Assembly (NCBI GenBank): GCA_041940305.1
Contig: JBGTSJ010000016.1
Span: 1-64,000 of the forward strand
Length of the DNA: 64,000 bases
Reading direction: 5' to 3'
DNA from: JBGTSJ01 sp041940305
GTDB lineage: Bacteria; Planctomycetota; Planctomycetia; Planctomycetales; Planctomycetaceae
The position numbers and the translations under genes were made by a program. This document shows positions 8,401 through 16,329 of this stretch, one piece after another. The notes below the pieces were generated by a model, which was not told where the DNA came from, made no database searches, and saw only the letters and a list, made by a program, of their open reading frames with translations. Within the stretch, counting starts at the first letter, position 1. Every line of letters starts with the position of its first letter.

Positions 8401-9780
8401 GGTCGAAGAAACGTCGGCGACGTCCGCATCCGTTGGATCGGAAGGCAGGGTGGATGGGTCGTTCTCATTCTGACCTTGAGCCGTGCGGGCGGTGGCGCCT
8501 TCCTCCGCGCCGGGTTGCGGCGCGTCGTCTGCCGGGGTCAGTCCCGCGCTCTCGAGGGCGACGTCCGTCCGCTGGCCGCGGCCTGCAGAGGATTCGCTGC
8601 CGCGTGTTGCGAAAAACACTCCGACCCCGACTCCGGCTGCCACCAGCAGCCCCGCCAGTCCGATCATCAGCCAGGGCGTCCCACGTTTGCGCGGCCTGGC
8701 GAAAGGACCGGCGAACGCTGTGCTGGAGCGAATCGGCGCTGTATCGAGATTCGTAACGACAGGCTTCCCTGGCCCCCCGACGGAGGAGCCGACGACGATC
8801 GTGGCGGAGCGGGGATCGGTCTTGGAGTCGGGATTGACGGGACCGGAGTCCGCGGCGTGTGCTGCCGCAATCAGGCTGCGCAAATCGCCGGCATCCGCGA
8901 AGGGAGCGAGTGCGTCGGCAACTTCGGAGGCGGACTGGTAGCGATCCTCGGGTCGCTTGGCGAGCATCGTTTCCACGACGATCGCCAGTTTTCTGGGGAC
9001 GTCAGGACGCTCCTGCCGGATAGAGGGGATGGCCTCAATGACGTGGCCGCGCATCTTGGCGGTCGGGCCTTTGTGCTGCGGCGTATCGTACGGAGCGTGT
9101 CCGGTGAGGAGGAAATAGAGCGTGCAGCCGAGACTGTAGATGTCGCCGCGCTGGTCCACACCATGGCTGTTGTCCCACTGCTCGGGGGACATGTAGTCGT
9201 ACGTGCCAAAGGGGCCGGAGTCGGCTCGGGTCAACGGAGCGTCGGCGCCGGGGTCTTCCCCCTGCAGGAGAGCGAGGCCAAGGTCCAGCAGCTTGACGAG
9301 GCCGTCGCCGGCCAGCATCAGGTTTGTCGGTTTGATGTCCCGATGGACGATGCCGCGCTGATGGGCGTGCGCCAGCGCGATGGCGGACTGCCGGACGACC
9401 TCACAGGCATCAGCGATCGAGAGGCGTCCCACCCGGCGGCCGAGTTCGGCGAGATCGATGCCGTCAATGTACTCCATCACCAGATAACGGCGGCCATCGG
9501 CAATGCCGGCATCGGTGGCGTTGACGATGTTCGGGTGACTGAGCAGGCCGACCGCCTGCATTTCGCGCGCGAATCGGGCTTCCAGGTCGCGGCTGACGGC
9601 GAGGTCGTTGCGCAGCCACTTGATCACCACGCTGCGATCCAGGTGGACGTGGCGCGCCTTATAAATAACGCCCATGCCTCCGCCGCCCAGGTACTGGACG
9701 AACTCATACTGCGGCAGCGCGGATGGAAGGCGCGGTGCAGCCGTGGGAGGACAGGAGCTTCCCGATGAGGACCCGCTCAT
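5401..9780 (-). CDS. membrane Ser/Thr kinase with six repeats and an FGE-sulfatase domain
   Basis: A 1459-residue fusion. Residues about 25-300 are a Hanks-type kinase: Gly loop LGGGGMG, Lys in VVIKW, catalytic HRDIKPTN, DLG in place of DFG, and a SPEQW activation segment. One transmembrane helix follows at about 369-392. Then come six tandem Ig/cadherin-like repeats of roughly 110-120 residues, each opening near VNQPP and containing DLPANPL and WTPGEEHGG. The last 280 residues are an FGE/SUMF-type domain (MQLALIPPGTFRMGN, RLPTESEWEYACRAGT, MHGNVSEWCQDW, GFRVV). The kinase is predicted cytoplasmic and the rest extracytoplasmic. ATG at 9780 has GGAG upstream; a GTG at 9855 would add 25 residues. 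The gene stands alone, leftward. Confidence 0.9.
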   Translation of the reverse strand: MSGSSSGSSCPPTAAPRLPSALPQYEFVQYLGGGGMGVIYKARHVHLDRSVVIKWLRNDLAVSRDLEARFAREMQAVGLLSHPNIVNATDAGIADGRRYLVMEYIDGIDLAELGRRVGRLSIADACEVVRQSAIALAHAHQRGIVHRDIKPTNLMLAGDGLVKLLDLGLALLQGEDPGADAPLTRADSGPFGTYDYMSPEQWDNSHGVDQRGDIYSLGCTLYFLLTGHAPYDTPQHKGPTAKMRGHVIEAIPSIRQERPDVPRKLAIVVETMLAKRPEDRYQSASEVADALAPFADAGDLRSLIAAAHAADSGPVNPDSKTDPRSATIVVGSSVGGPGKPVVTNLDTAPIRSSTAFAGPFARPRKRGTPWLMIGLAGLLVAAGVGVGVFFATRGSESSAGRGQRTDVALESAGLTPADDAPQPGAEEGATARTAQGQNENDPSTLPSDPTDADVADVSSTNAEPVGEPAEMPATPEPQPAPAPNLVPVFAPIPEQLIRETEAFSLLVEVKNIAELRGKVAFALAPGAPQGMRIDAATGVLRWEPGEADGGPDQRFPVTVLLKPLDAGIDPAEVAFAVRVLEVNQPPRIALVNQNAVGEGAPVSVEAVEGESVEVLVELADDDLPANPLKLTAARALPPGAKLSPVEDNPRAWRLTWTPGEEHGGGDPVLCALTARDGQMSGEVVNISFDVAEVNQPPVLASLNGDQGQPDAPWEVDVNEGEELELILSGGDVDLPANPLELTAVDKLPDQARIVAVDGEPRAWKLLWTPGEEHGGNKPVTIRLHVRDGQDTSEPRSIVVNVAEVNQPPVLATIGGRAVGYKREWPLDAREDKPFEVVLVGRDDDLPANRLRIEPVGDLPTGARLEPDADNPLAWKLNWTPGEDHGGDEPVRIPVRIRDEQDQSEITTLLVKVAEVNVAPVFKAINGVPAAEDKPWEASGKEGADLSVVIVAEDDDRPANPLELLGGKELPDGVTITPVEDQPRQWTLSWTPGEDAGGDEPTTIPLRLKDNAGGETTTSLVVRVEEVNSPPTLPEIAEQRVGLGEVFTLDVLLADPDLPRQALEFELESPDGVDASAELIAAGEGRMLIRMTWRPDPKTDLGQTRRLTLRVRDDGRPVMSVERSFDVQVGRYATNSIGMQLALIPPGTFRMGNLNPELLDKLIPKVPEQPERPGAPGTPPFQRPGAPNQPFNPNAPNAVRPAEPAAEKVDDDSEKEDVAVKQDDLPIREVVFTRPLYMGAFEVTQQQYADVMEINPSYFHPDGNGARSVADLETDSFPVETVTYEDAVEFCRRLSALPEEQAKGRTYRLPTESEWEYACRAGTDTLFYNGDRLSSREANFDGRYPVNSAAPGPYLQRTTAVGSFEPNAFGLHDMHGNVSEWCQDWYAADAYSTSDPLSGPEQGDARVVRGGNYRSQRAYFCRSSIRDSRPPIERSPRVGFRVVCEVHNVPLDGPALPATE

Positions 9781-10430
9781 GCGGACGCACTCCGATTGCC
9801 TGCTCGAAAACTCGGACGCGGTCGCTGATGGATTGTCGCAAATCCGACATTCCACAGTCCAGTCCGGCGCGCGACCTTCGCTGTTTCTCCTGAGAAATTC
9901 CGGATTTGTGTCCGCCGTTGCCGAAGGCTGTCGATTCCTTGATGAAATTCAAGAAAAGTTCGAGATTGACGGCGCAGACATTTCCCTGACGACCGGATTT
10001 GGCGATAATGCTGATCCCACCCAACCTGCGGACAGCGCTAAATCAACTGTCCGTCCATCCTGAACTCACACAACGTCTTCGATGTTGTGTGCCCCACATG
10101 TTGGAGCGAACGGCAGCGGCCCCTCCAGAATGCGACTTCGGCGCCCGGGTGAAGGCGCAAGTTGCAAGTCGTTTTAAATGCGACAGTTGCGATACATGCA
10201 GCTTACTTGATCCTCTGCCCGAGACTTGCGGGAGCGGTCTTAACTCACCCAGCCTCAGTGCGTCGTAACGCTCCTGGCCCGGACAATCGGCGCATTGGGT
10301 TGATCAGTTCCCTGTAACAAATCCTGCCACGCTTCGTTGGGGACAACAGACGTCCCATCCACACTTCTGCAGAAACCAACCGATGAAAACCCTGCACTCG
10401 GCAATTCGGCACACCCTGGACGGACAGACG
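9781..10430. other. 650-bp divergent intergenic region
   Basis: It lies between the leftward kinase gene and the rightward lipoprotein gene and presumably holds both promoters. I see no credible coding frame and no convincing -35/-10 pair. The only clear structure is the hairpin at 10067-10091. Confidence 0.4.
10067..10091. repeat. perfect inverted repeat CACACAAC/GTTGTGTG
   Basis: Two 8-bp arms separated by GTCTTCGAT, in the middle of the divergent region. It could be an operator for a dimeric regulator or a small hairpin. Nothing in the sequence decides between these. Confidence 0.4.
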
Positions 10431-10880
10431 ATGAAGCGGACCGGCCGTTACGCCATATTGACCCTCGGACTGATCGCGATGGCTTGCGCCTGCCCGGCGG
10501 CTCCGTCATCCCAGCCGGACGAGTGGTTCCGCCAGCGACTGGTGGGATCGTGGACGTGCAAAGTCTTCGGCGAGCAGACATTGACGAATTTCTCGGACGG
10601 CACTGCTCGACTGGATGTGAAGCTGAATCGCCTGGCCGCGATTCGCTACGGCAAGTCGCTGCAACTTGATCTGGAATGGACCGTGGAGGGGGGGGTGCTG
10701 CGTCATGAAGTCGTCGGTGGGTCGCCGCCGGAGAAGGTGGCGCGGCTGGTGCGTGACTGGGGTTCGACGCTGGAGTACGAGATCGTCGAAGTGAGCGAGT
10801 CGCACATGCTGCTCGAGAAGCCGGATGACGCGGACGAGCAGACCCGGTGGGACGCGGCGACGGAACTCGCGCAGCGGTAA
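10431..10880 (+). CDS. small predicted lipoprotein
   Basis: The product is 149 residues. It starts MKRTGRYAILTLGLIAMACA, a signal peptide ending in a lipobox-like IAMAC, so Cys 19 is the probable lipidated residue. The mature part begins with a WFRQRLVGSWTCK segment and then a strand-rich region (ARLDVKLNRL, LQLDLEWTVEGGVLRHEV). This resembles small lipocalin-like or DUF-type envelope proteins, but I cannot name a family. An ATG 48 bp upstream is possible, but the signal peptide fits this start better. Confidence 0.6.
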   Translation: MKRTGRYAILTLGLIAMACACPAAPSSQPDEWFRQRLVGSWTCKVFGEQTLTNFSDGTARLDVKLNRLAAIRYGKSLQLDLEWTVEGGVLRHEVVGGSPPEKVARLVRDWGSTLEYEIVEVSESHMLLEKPDDADEQTRWDAATELAQR

Positions 10881-10911
10881 GCGTGAGGGACGGACGGGTC
10901 AGGCCGTCGAA

Positions 10912-10941
10912 AACCCCGGTTTCTACCAGGAAACCGGGGTT
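10912..10941. terminator. 12-bp hairpin between convergent genes
   Basis: Perfect arms AACCCCGGTTTC and GAAACCGGGGTT around TACCAG. It sits between the rightward lipoprotein gene (stop 10880) and the leftward tRNA pair (3' end 10965), where it could end transcription in both directions. It belongs to the same family as the hairpin at 1648-1679. Confidence 0.6.
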
Positions 10942-10964
10942 CGGCATGCGCGGGGGATTTGCGA

Positions 10965-11037
10965 TGGAGACGACCGGGATCGAACCGGCAACCTCCGGCT
11001 TGCAAAGCCGGCGCTCTCCCAATTGAGCTACGTCCCC
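10965..11037 (-). tRNA. tRNA-Ala (anticodon UGC)
   Basis: A 73-nt cloverleaf with acceptor GGGGACG paired to CGTCTCC (one G-T pair) and discriminator A. The D arm is GCTC...GAGC, the anticodon stem CCGGC/GCCGG with loop TTTGCAA, and the T arm contains GGTTCGATCC. The CCA end is not encoded. It is the second member of an Ile-Ala pair on the minus strand, with no rRNA gene beside it. Confidence 0.95.
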
Positions 11038-11049
11038 GCGATAGGGGAC

Positions 11050-11101
11050 AGGGGCCAGGGATCGGCCGTCAGTCGAAACTGACCCCGGATCCCTGACCCC
11101 T
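11050..11101. repeat. hairpin in the tRNA spacer
   Basis: Outer arms AGGGGCCAGGGATC and GATCCCTGACCCCT match at 13 of 14 positions. Inside is a perfect GTCAGT-CGAA-ACTGAC tetraloop stem. It fills most of the 76-bp spacer between the two tRNA genes and could guide processing of a joint precursor or be a dispersed palindromic element. Confidence 0.55.
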
Positions 11102-11113
11102 GGTCCTTCGCAG

Positions 11114-11187
<74 letters not shown>

Positions 11188-11319
11188 TGCCGTGGGCCGA
11201 CTTTGTGAGCCAGCCGTGCAGGAACGGAGAGATTATCGGGAGCGGCGGGCGGGGGGCAAGCGCATGACGGCGGAAAACGGACGGAGCGCCCGAATCGGTG
11301 GTGATTCCGATCGAAAGTG

Positions 11320-12354
11320 CTACACCGAGCCGACTTCCGCAAGTTCCTGGTCGGCGTGCTCAGAATCCGCCTCGACCTCGACAGGCTTGCCGGCCGCGAC
11401 TTCTTCCAGGGCGTGCAGCACGGCAGGGTGATAGTCCGCCTCCACGTCACAGCGGAGTTCGTCAATCGCGTCCCGGGGAGACAGGTGATGGGCTCCATTC
11501 CAGGCGTTGCCGGTGAGTTGCACGTAGGCCCGCACCGTACGGATGATGCGGGCGCCAAAGGGGGCATTGCTCGTGTCGCAAGCGGCCGGGTCGGAGGCGG
11601 TCTGTGAGAGCAGCAGCGGGAACGCTCCTTTGAGCGTCGTACCAAGCGATTGGACGAGTTCGGTGCCGTTGAACGTGCGAGGCTCCAGCGCCGCGCCGTC
11701 CTCCAGCTCGTCGACGGCCTTGCGGATGACGCGGGCGGTGATCTCGATGTTTTCGATGTCCATGAGGAGCGCCGCCACCCGGAGGTCATCGATTTCCTTC
11801 GTCGAGAGCCGCATCTTGCGGCCGACGCTCTCCGAAATCTGCGCGACTTTCAGGGCGCGGTCCTGAAGCACGGGATTGGCGCTCTGCAGGTACTTGGCGA
11901 GGACCTCCACGACTCCGACATGCGCTTCGTGGGCCTCCAGGGCCTTGCTGTCCCGTTCGTCGCAGAGGGTGCCGACGAGCAGCGAGGTGAGTCCGAGTGT
12001 GGCGCCCCAAAGCATCAGCGCGACCGCGATCATCAGCGGATTGGAATAGCCGACGAAATTGCCCAGATCAGAGACCACCACGATGGATGCCGAAACGACG
12101 GCAAGCAGGGCGAGTACGCCGGCGCGGTATCGCCCCAGGTAGAATCCCGCCAGGACGATGGGCAGGAAGAACAGGTTGAGCACCATCAACTTGAGGCCGG
12201 ACGTGGAGTAGAGCAGGCAGGCCAGCCCCAGGGTGGAGAAGACCAGCATGACTTCCAGCATGCGTTCGTTGCGCGCTTCGTTTTTGTGCACGGGTACAGC
12301 CTTTGGTCGAGGTGATCGTGGCGAGATTGCGGTGGAGGAAATGACCCGGTTCAT
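11320..12354 (-). CDS. membrane protein with a degenerate HD-like domain
   Basis: The product is 344 residues. Four to five hydrophobic segments lie between about residues 32 and 130 (MLVFSTLGLACLLY, LFFLPIVLAGFYLG, LMIAVALMLWGA). A soluble C-terminal half contains LAKYLQSANPVLQDRALKVAQISESVGRKMRLS and LRVAALLMDIENIEI. The latter region reads like an HD-GYP or HD hydrolase helix bundle in which the metal-binding HD pair is replaced (MDIEN), so catalysis is doubtful. It lies 63 bp downstream of the HD-GYP gene in the same direction and is probably co-transcribed. It may be a sensor or regulatory partner; function otherwise unknown. Confidence 0.65.
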   Translation of the reverse strand: MNRVISSTAISPRSPRPKAVPVHKNEARNERMLEVMLVFSTLGLACLLYSTSGLKLMVLNLFFLPIVLAGFYLGRYRAGVLALLAVVSASIVVVSDLGNFVGYSNPLMIAVALMLWGATLGLTSLLVGTLCDERDSKALEAHEAHVGVVEVLAKYLQSANPVLQDRALKVAQISESVGRKMRLSTKEIDDLRVAALLMDIENIEITARVIRKAVDELEDGAALEPRTFNGTELVQSLGTTLKGAFPLLLSQTASDPAACDTSNAPFGARIIRTVRAYVQLTGNAWNGAHHLSPRDAIDELRCDVEADYHPAVLHALEEVAAGKPVEVEADSEHADQELAEVGSV

Positions 12355-12417
12355 CGGCCCGATCGAGGTTGACGGTGAAAGACTCGGCCGTGGACGACGG
12401 CGGTTGAGTTGGACGGC

Positions 12418-13611
12418 TCAGTTTTCTTTGGTGTCGAGCGCGGGGAGCAGCACGTTGCTGGTGTCGAGTTCCTGAATCGCCTGCGTGAGATCGCGGGAAC
12501 GAGAGGCGGCCGACATGGGGTCCGCCGCCGTGCGGGGGATGCGGCGACGGCCGCCGAGCACTCCCTGCAGCACCCGCATCTGCTCGTCGCTCATCGCCAG
12601 TTCGGCGAAGCTCCGCGCGTCCCCTTGCCCCTGCGGACCGCCGGAATGCGAGTCCAGCGCCGATTCGATCACCGCGAAGCGCTCGGCGATCTCGCGGAAC
12701 TGCTCGTGGATCGACAGGAACACGTCAACGATATCCGCGTCGAAATGCCTGCCGGCATCCTTGCGGATTTTCTCGACGCAGATTTCGTGGGGGTACGGAT
12801 CCTTGTAGACGCGGCGGACGGAGAGGGCGTCGTAGACGTCGGCGATCGCGACGATGCGGGCCGCGAGCGGAATTTCCTCGCCGGCCAGGCCGTGAGGATA
12901 GCCTCCGCCGTCCCAGCGCTCGTGATGGTGCATCGTGATTTCCCGCGCCAGCTCGAGGAACATCGGATCGCCGACACGGCGCTGGATCTGCCGGATGCAT
13001 TCGCCTCCGAGGAGGGTGTGATGCTGGATGCGGGCGTATTCTTCGGCCGTGAGCGGTCCCGGTTTGAGCAGGATGGCGTCCTCGACGCCCACCTTGCCGA
13101 TGTCGTGCAGGGCGGAGCTGATGCCGATCGAGTGGACGAACGAACGAGTCACGACGTTGCGGAACCGCGGATGCCGCCGCATGGCGGTCGCCAGACGCGT
13201 CGAGTACAGCGCGATGCGCTCCAGGTGGTGTCCAGTGTCGGGATCGCGCGACTCCGCGAGTTTGGCGAGGCCAAAGATGACGGCGTCGCGCGTGCGCAGG
13301 ACTTCTCGGGCGCGAAGCAGGGACTCCTCCTGCGACTGGCTCTGCAGCTTCTGCTGTTCGCCGTGCATCCGGGAGAAGACCAGCCACGCGGCGCCACCTT
13401 GCAGCCCGATGATCCAGACGAATGCCAGCCCGTGCACGGCGAGGCGCGAGGACGGCGGCAGGCCCGCAGGTCCGTCAGCAGCGGCATTGCGGCGAGGCGT
13501 TCCCATGTTCGCCATCGCTGCAAACACGCTCTGCTGGATCCACAGACCGGCGGCGAGGCAGACGGCCTGTGTCACCGTGAGGACGGCGATTGTCTTGGTG
13601 CGTTGCTGCAT
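12418..13611 (-). CDS. HD-GYP domain phosphodiesterase, membrane anchored
   Basis: The product is 397 residues and predicted to hydrolyse the second messenger cyclic di-GMP. Two N-terminal hydrophobic segments (about 5-25 and 60-85) are followed by a coiled-coil-like linker (EQQKLQSQSQEESLLRAREVL). The HD-GYP domain then shows SRDPDTGHHLERI, the metal site LHDIGKVGVED, HHTLLGGE, and the signature HHHERWDGGGYPHGLAG with IVAIADVYDAL. All core ligands are present. The ATG at 13611 has AGGA about 10 bp upstream; a longer frame lacks support. It is followed by the degenerate-HD membrane protein. Confidence 0.9.
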   Translation of the reverse strand: MQQRTKTIAVLTVTQAVCLAAGLWIQQSVFAAMANMGTPRRNAAADGPAGLPPSSRLAVHGLAFVWIIGLQGGAAWLVFSRMHGEQQKLQSQSQEESLLRAREVLRTRDAVIFGLAKLAESRDPDTGHHLERIALYSTRLATAMRRHPRFRNVVTRSFVHSIGISSALHDIGKVGVEDAILLKPGPLTAEEYARIQHHTLLGGECIRQIQRRVGDPMFLELAREITMHHHERWDGGGYPHGLAGEEIPLAARIVAIADVYDALSVRRVYKDPYPHEICVEKIRKDAGRHFDADIVDVFLSIHEQFREIAERFAVIESALDSHSGGPQGQGDARSFAELAMSDEQMRVLQGVLGGRRRIPRTAADPMSAASRSRDLTQAIQELDTSNVLLPALDTKEN

Positions 13612-14011
13612 AACGGCATCCTGTCGCTGATCGAAGCGGAAGGAACTCCGCTCCGGAGGCCCGATGCGCTGCGGCGGTTCGCCGCGGCGCACTCAATTCG
13701 AAGGACGACCTGTGCTGTAGGGTCTGGGGACGACAATGAAATCCCGTCTCGCGACGCGCCGGTGATGTGGACAAGCAGGTATGAACAGGAGGCGCGCCCG
13801 ACGTGCTCAGCAAAGCTATGTCACCGCCGGGACAAGCAGAGGGAGATTGAAGGGGGCCTACGGTCCGACAACCGACACCGGGGTGGGAACGTAGGGGTCA
13901 CAGCGCTTCGTGCAGTCGCCTGAGCGGGTTGCATGGAATCGACGGCTTTTGCCGGAGACTCCGGTTCCGCTAGAATTCGGGACGAACAGGGACAGTCGAC
14001 GCAGGGATGTC
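13612..14011. other. 400-bp divergent intergenic region
   Basis: It separates the leftward HD-GYP gene from the rightward small gene at 14012. Apart from a possible promoter at 13949-13976 I find no structure. The region's open frames have no domain or ribosome-binding site. Confidence 0.35.
13949..13976 (+). promoter_or_regulatory. possible sigma-70-type promoter
   Basis: TTGCCG and TAGAAT are separated by 16 bp, about 35 bp before the ATG at 14012. This is a pattern match only. Confidence 0.3.
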
Positions 14012-14374
14012 ATGACGTCAGCGACGCGCGGAGTGAGGTTCGCGGAGACCCGCTTCTGGGTGATGCACCGGCGTCGGGAGTACGGCCCGTTCGACTATGA
14101 ATGGAGCGCCGATCTGTACGGGGTGGAACTGACGTACCAGGGGCGCAAATTCGGCGAGATCTGCAGCGAGCGCGAAATCTATGCCGACCTGGAGGGGTTT
14201 GGGCTTCCCTCCCGGGTCACCGAGGTCGCCAGCATCGTGGCAGGGTGCGTGCTGTACGCCCTGCTCAACGGGCTTCGAGACGAGGAGCGTCGAGCGCTGC
14301 TGCGCCGACACCTGCAGCAGCACGGTTGCAGCGAGTATCTGCCGGGACCGGACGGGACGGGTGGCGGATGCTGA
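14012..14374 (+). CDS. conserved-looking protein of unknown function
   Basis: The product is 120 residues. The core FWVMHRRREYGPFDYEWS, then YGVELTYQGRKFGEICS, suggests a small beta-rich domain. A C-terminal helix (DEERRALLRRHLQQHGC) ends in a Gly-rich tail. The start was set at MTSATRG because AGGG precedes it by 5 bp; the frame is open for 34 more codons upstream. It has no signal peptide. It is convergent with pheS, whose end is 45 bp away. I recognise no family. Confidence 0.6.
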   Translation: MTSATRGVRFAETRFWVMHRRREYGPFDYEWSADLYGVELTYQGRKFGEICSEREIYADLEGFGLPSRVTEVASIVAGCVLYALLNGLRDEERRALLRRHLQQHGCSEYLPGPDGTGGGC

Positions 14375-14419
14375 ATCGCTAGCCCTGGGCGTGGCGCGTC
14401 GAGAGTCGCCGGTGGCGAC

Positions 14420-15421
14420 TCAAAACTGGCTGAGGAAGCGGATGTTGTTCTCGTAGAAGCGGCGAATGTCGTCGATGCCGTGCCGCCGCATGCAGAAGCG
14501 TTCGATTCCCAAGCCGAAGGCGAAGCCGGTGACTTCTTCCGGGTCGTAGCCGACCGCCTGGAGGACGTTCGGATCGACCATCCCGGCCCCGCCGAGTTCG
14601 ATCCAGCGTCCGTTCCAGTTCATGTCGACTTCGACGGACGGCTCGGTGAAGGGGAAGAATGAGGGCCGAAAGCGAACGTGCACGTCGTCGCCGAGGTAGG
14701 CGGTGGCGAACAGGCGAAGGACCGTCTTGAGGTCGGCCATGGTGACATCGCGATCGACCATCAGCCCTTCCATCTGATGGAACATACAGGAGTGCGTGGC
14801 ATCGACGGCATCGGGACGGTAGACGCGGCCGAGCGACACAATGCGGATCGGCGGCCTCGTCCGTTCCATCACCCGGATCTGGACGGTGGACGTCTGGCTG
14901 CGGAGAAGCCGCGGTTCGGAGGCCGTCCGGCCGGCGGTCGCCAGATAGAAATTGTCGAGCGGATCCCGGGCCGGGTGATCGTGGGGAATATTCAGTGCTT
15001 CAAAATTGTGGAACTCGTCTTCAATTTCCGGCCCGTCCGCGACGGCGAAACCCAGCCGTCCCATGATCTCGCGAAACTCGTCCATCGTCTGCGTCAGGGG
15101 ATGGCGATGCCCCAGCCGGAGCGGAGTTCCCGGCAATGTGATGTCGATGCCCTCGACGGTGCGTGAGGGACGGCTGAGTGCCGCCTCGCGCTCGGTCCAG
15201 GCCTGTTCGACGCGTCCCTTGACCTCGTTGAACCGCTTGCCCAGCACCGGGCGTTCTTCCGGAGCTGCCTTGCCGAGCAGCGTCTGCAGGTCTTTCAGTC
15301 GCCCCCGTTTCTTGCCGAGAAAGTCGATGCGGACCTGCTCCAGACCGGGAGCGTCCGCGGCGTCCTGGATGGCCTGCAGCGCCTCCGTTTCGTACTGCGC
15401 GAGCTGATCAATCGCGGGCAT
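14420..15421 (-). CDS. pheS: phenylalanine--tRNA ligase alpha subunit
   Basis: Catalytic alpha subunit of the alpha2beta2 enzyme that charges tRNA-Phe. The 333-residue product begins with a coiled-coil tRNA-binding helix region (about 1-85, including VRIDFLGKKRGRLKDL) followed by the class II core. That core has HPLTQTMDEFREIM, GPEIEDEFHNFEALN and HPARDPLDNFY (motif 2 region), HSCMFHQMEGL, and the motif 3 stretch FAFGLGIERFCMRRHG. The start was set at MPAIDQL by family length. It follows rplT in the same direction after a hairpin. The beta-subunit gene pheT, usually next, is not in this window. Confidence 0.95.
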   Translation of the reverse strand: MPAIDQLAQYETEALQAIQDAADAPGLEQVRIDFLGKKRGRLKDLQTLLGKAAPEERPVLGKRFNEVKGRVEQAWTEREAALSRPSRTVEGIDITLPGTPLRLGHRHPLTQTMDEFREIMGRLGFAVADGPEIEDEFHNFEALNIPHDHPARDPLDNFYLATAGRTASEPRLLRSQTSTVQIRVMERTRPPIRIVSLGRVYRPDAVDATHSCMFHQMEGLMVDRDVTMADLKTVLRLFATAYLGDDVHVRFRPSFFPFTEPSVEVDMNWNGRWIELGGAGMVDPNVLQAVGYDPEEVTGFAFGLGIERFCMRRHGIDDIRRFYENNIRFLSQF

Positions 15422-15458
15422 GCCGGAGTGGGAATACTGGATGTCTGGGAAGACAGAA

Positions 15459-15483
15459 ACCCGGCTCCCCCTGGAAGCCGGGT
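15459..15483. repeat. hairpin between rplT and pheS
   Basis: Arms ACCCGGCT and AGCCGGGT (8 bp) with a 9-nt loop, 34 bp past the rplT stop and 38 bp before the pheS start. It may attenuate or process the transcript. Its sequence resembles the hairpins at 1648 and 10912. Confidence 0.5.
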
Positions 15484-15516
15484 CTGGCATCAAGTCACGT
15501 CAGGACCAATGTGGTC

Positions 15517-15882
15517 TCACGCCGCCTTCGACTCGGCTGCTGAGCGGGCAAGAGCGACAATCTCGTCAAACACGGCCGGCTCGTGAATCGCCAGTTCGCT
15601 GAGCGACTTGCGATTGAGCTCGATATTGGCCAGCTTCAAACCGTGGATGAAGGTGGAGTATCGCAGACCGCGCTCGGCGCAGGCCGCCGACAGCCGGATG
15701 ATCCACAGGCGGCGAAAATCGCGCTTGCGGGTGCGGCGGTCGCGTGTGGCGTAAGCGCGGGCCCGGATAACCGTCTCCTTGACGGTCCGGAGCAGACGGC
15801 GACGTCCGCTGTAATTGCCCTTCGCGGCGCGAAACCACCGCTTCTTGGATCGACGACTCGACTTGCCGCTGCTGACTCGCAT
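15517..15882 (-). CDS. rplT: 50S ribosomal protein L20
   Basis: The 121-residue product has the usual L20 layout. A highly basic N-terminal extension (KSSRRSKKRWFRAAKGNYSG) binds 23S rRNA early in large-subunit assembly. It is followed by RRTRKRDFRRLWIIRLSAA and the conserved YSTFIHGLKLANIELNRK. Length and start agree with the family. It lies downstream of rpmI and upstream of pheS in the same direction. Confidence 0.98.
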   Translation of the reverse strand: MRVSSGKSSRRSKKRWFRAAKGNYSGRRRLLRTVKETVIRARAYATRDRRTRKRDFRRLWIIRLSAACAERGLRYSTFIHGLKLANIELNRKSLSELAIHEPAVFDEIVALARSAAESKAA

Positions 15883-15991
15883 GTCTTCAGTCCTTACGGG
15901 GCGGTCCAGCCCCCGGTTGCCTCATCAGTCTTCACAGTTCGGCCGCGCCTTCAATGGTGCGGCCGGCCCTGGGTCTACGGGAGATTGCAGT

Positions 15992-16192
15992 TCAGCGGCT
16001 CGGACGGAGAGCGTCCGCGATGGCGTCGGCAAAGGCGCCGACGATGACGCCGTCCTGCCGCAGATGCCGCTTCCGGCTGCCGGATTTCTTCCCCAGGATG
16101 TGTCCCCGGAACGCTTTACGGTGCTTGGCCTTTCCGTTGGCCGTCACCGTAAACCGCTTTTTCATTCCTTTGTGCGTCTTCTGCTTGGGCAT
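15992..16192 (-). CDS. rpmI: 50S ribosomal protein L35
   Basis: The 66-residue product starts MPKQKTHKGMKKRF and continues with the basic core GKAKHRKAFRGHIL and KKSGSRKRHLR, diagnostic of L35. The last 15 residues (FADAIADALRPSR) are a little longer than in many bacteria. rplT follows 109 bp downstream. infC, the usual first gene of this operon, is not upstream; yqgF is there instead. Confidence 0.97.
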   Translation of the reverse strand: MPKQKTHKGMKKRFTVTANGKAKHRKAFRGHILGKKSGSRKRHLRQDGVIVGAFADAIADALRPSR

Positions 16193-16329
16193 CAGCTTGC
16201 TCTCAGTATCCGTATGGAAGCGTCAGAGTATAGAGAACGCCGTCTCGGGCTTCCAGCGAGGACAACGCAAATTGGGGCGGGTCTTCGCGCCGTTCCGGCA
16301 GGCCGGGCCGGCCCACGGCGCGGGCAACC

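Noticed and set aside
7129..9768. 879-codon open frame on the plus strand
   Set aside because: It lies antisense to the kinase gene, has no domain or ribosome-binding site, and its openness follows from GC-rich codon use on the other strand.
9999..10268. 89-codon frame in the divergent region
   Set aside because: It contains the hairpin at 10067-10091, has no start signal and no family resemblance.
12409..13923. 504-codon open frame on the plus strand
   Set aside because: Antisense to the HD-GYP gene, whose motifs are complete.
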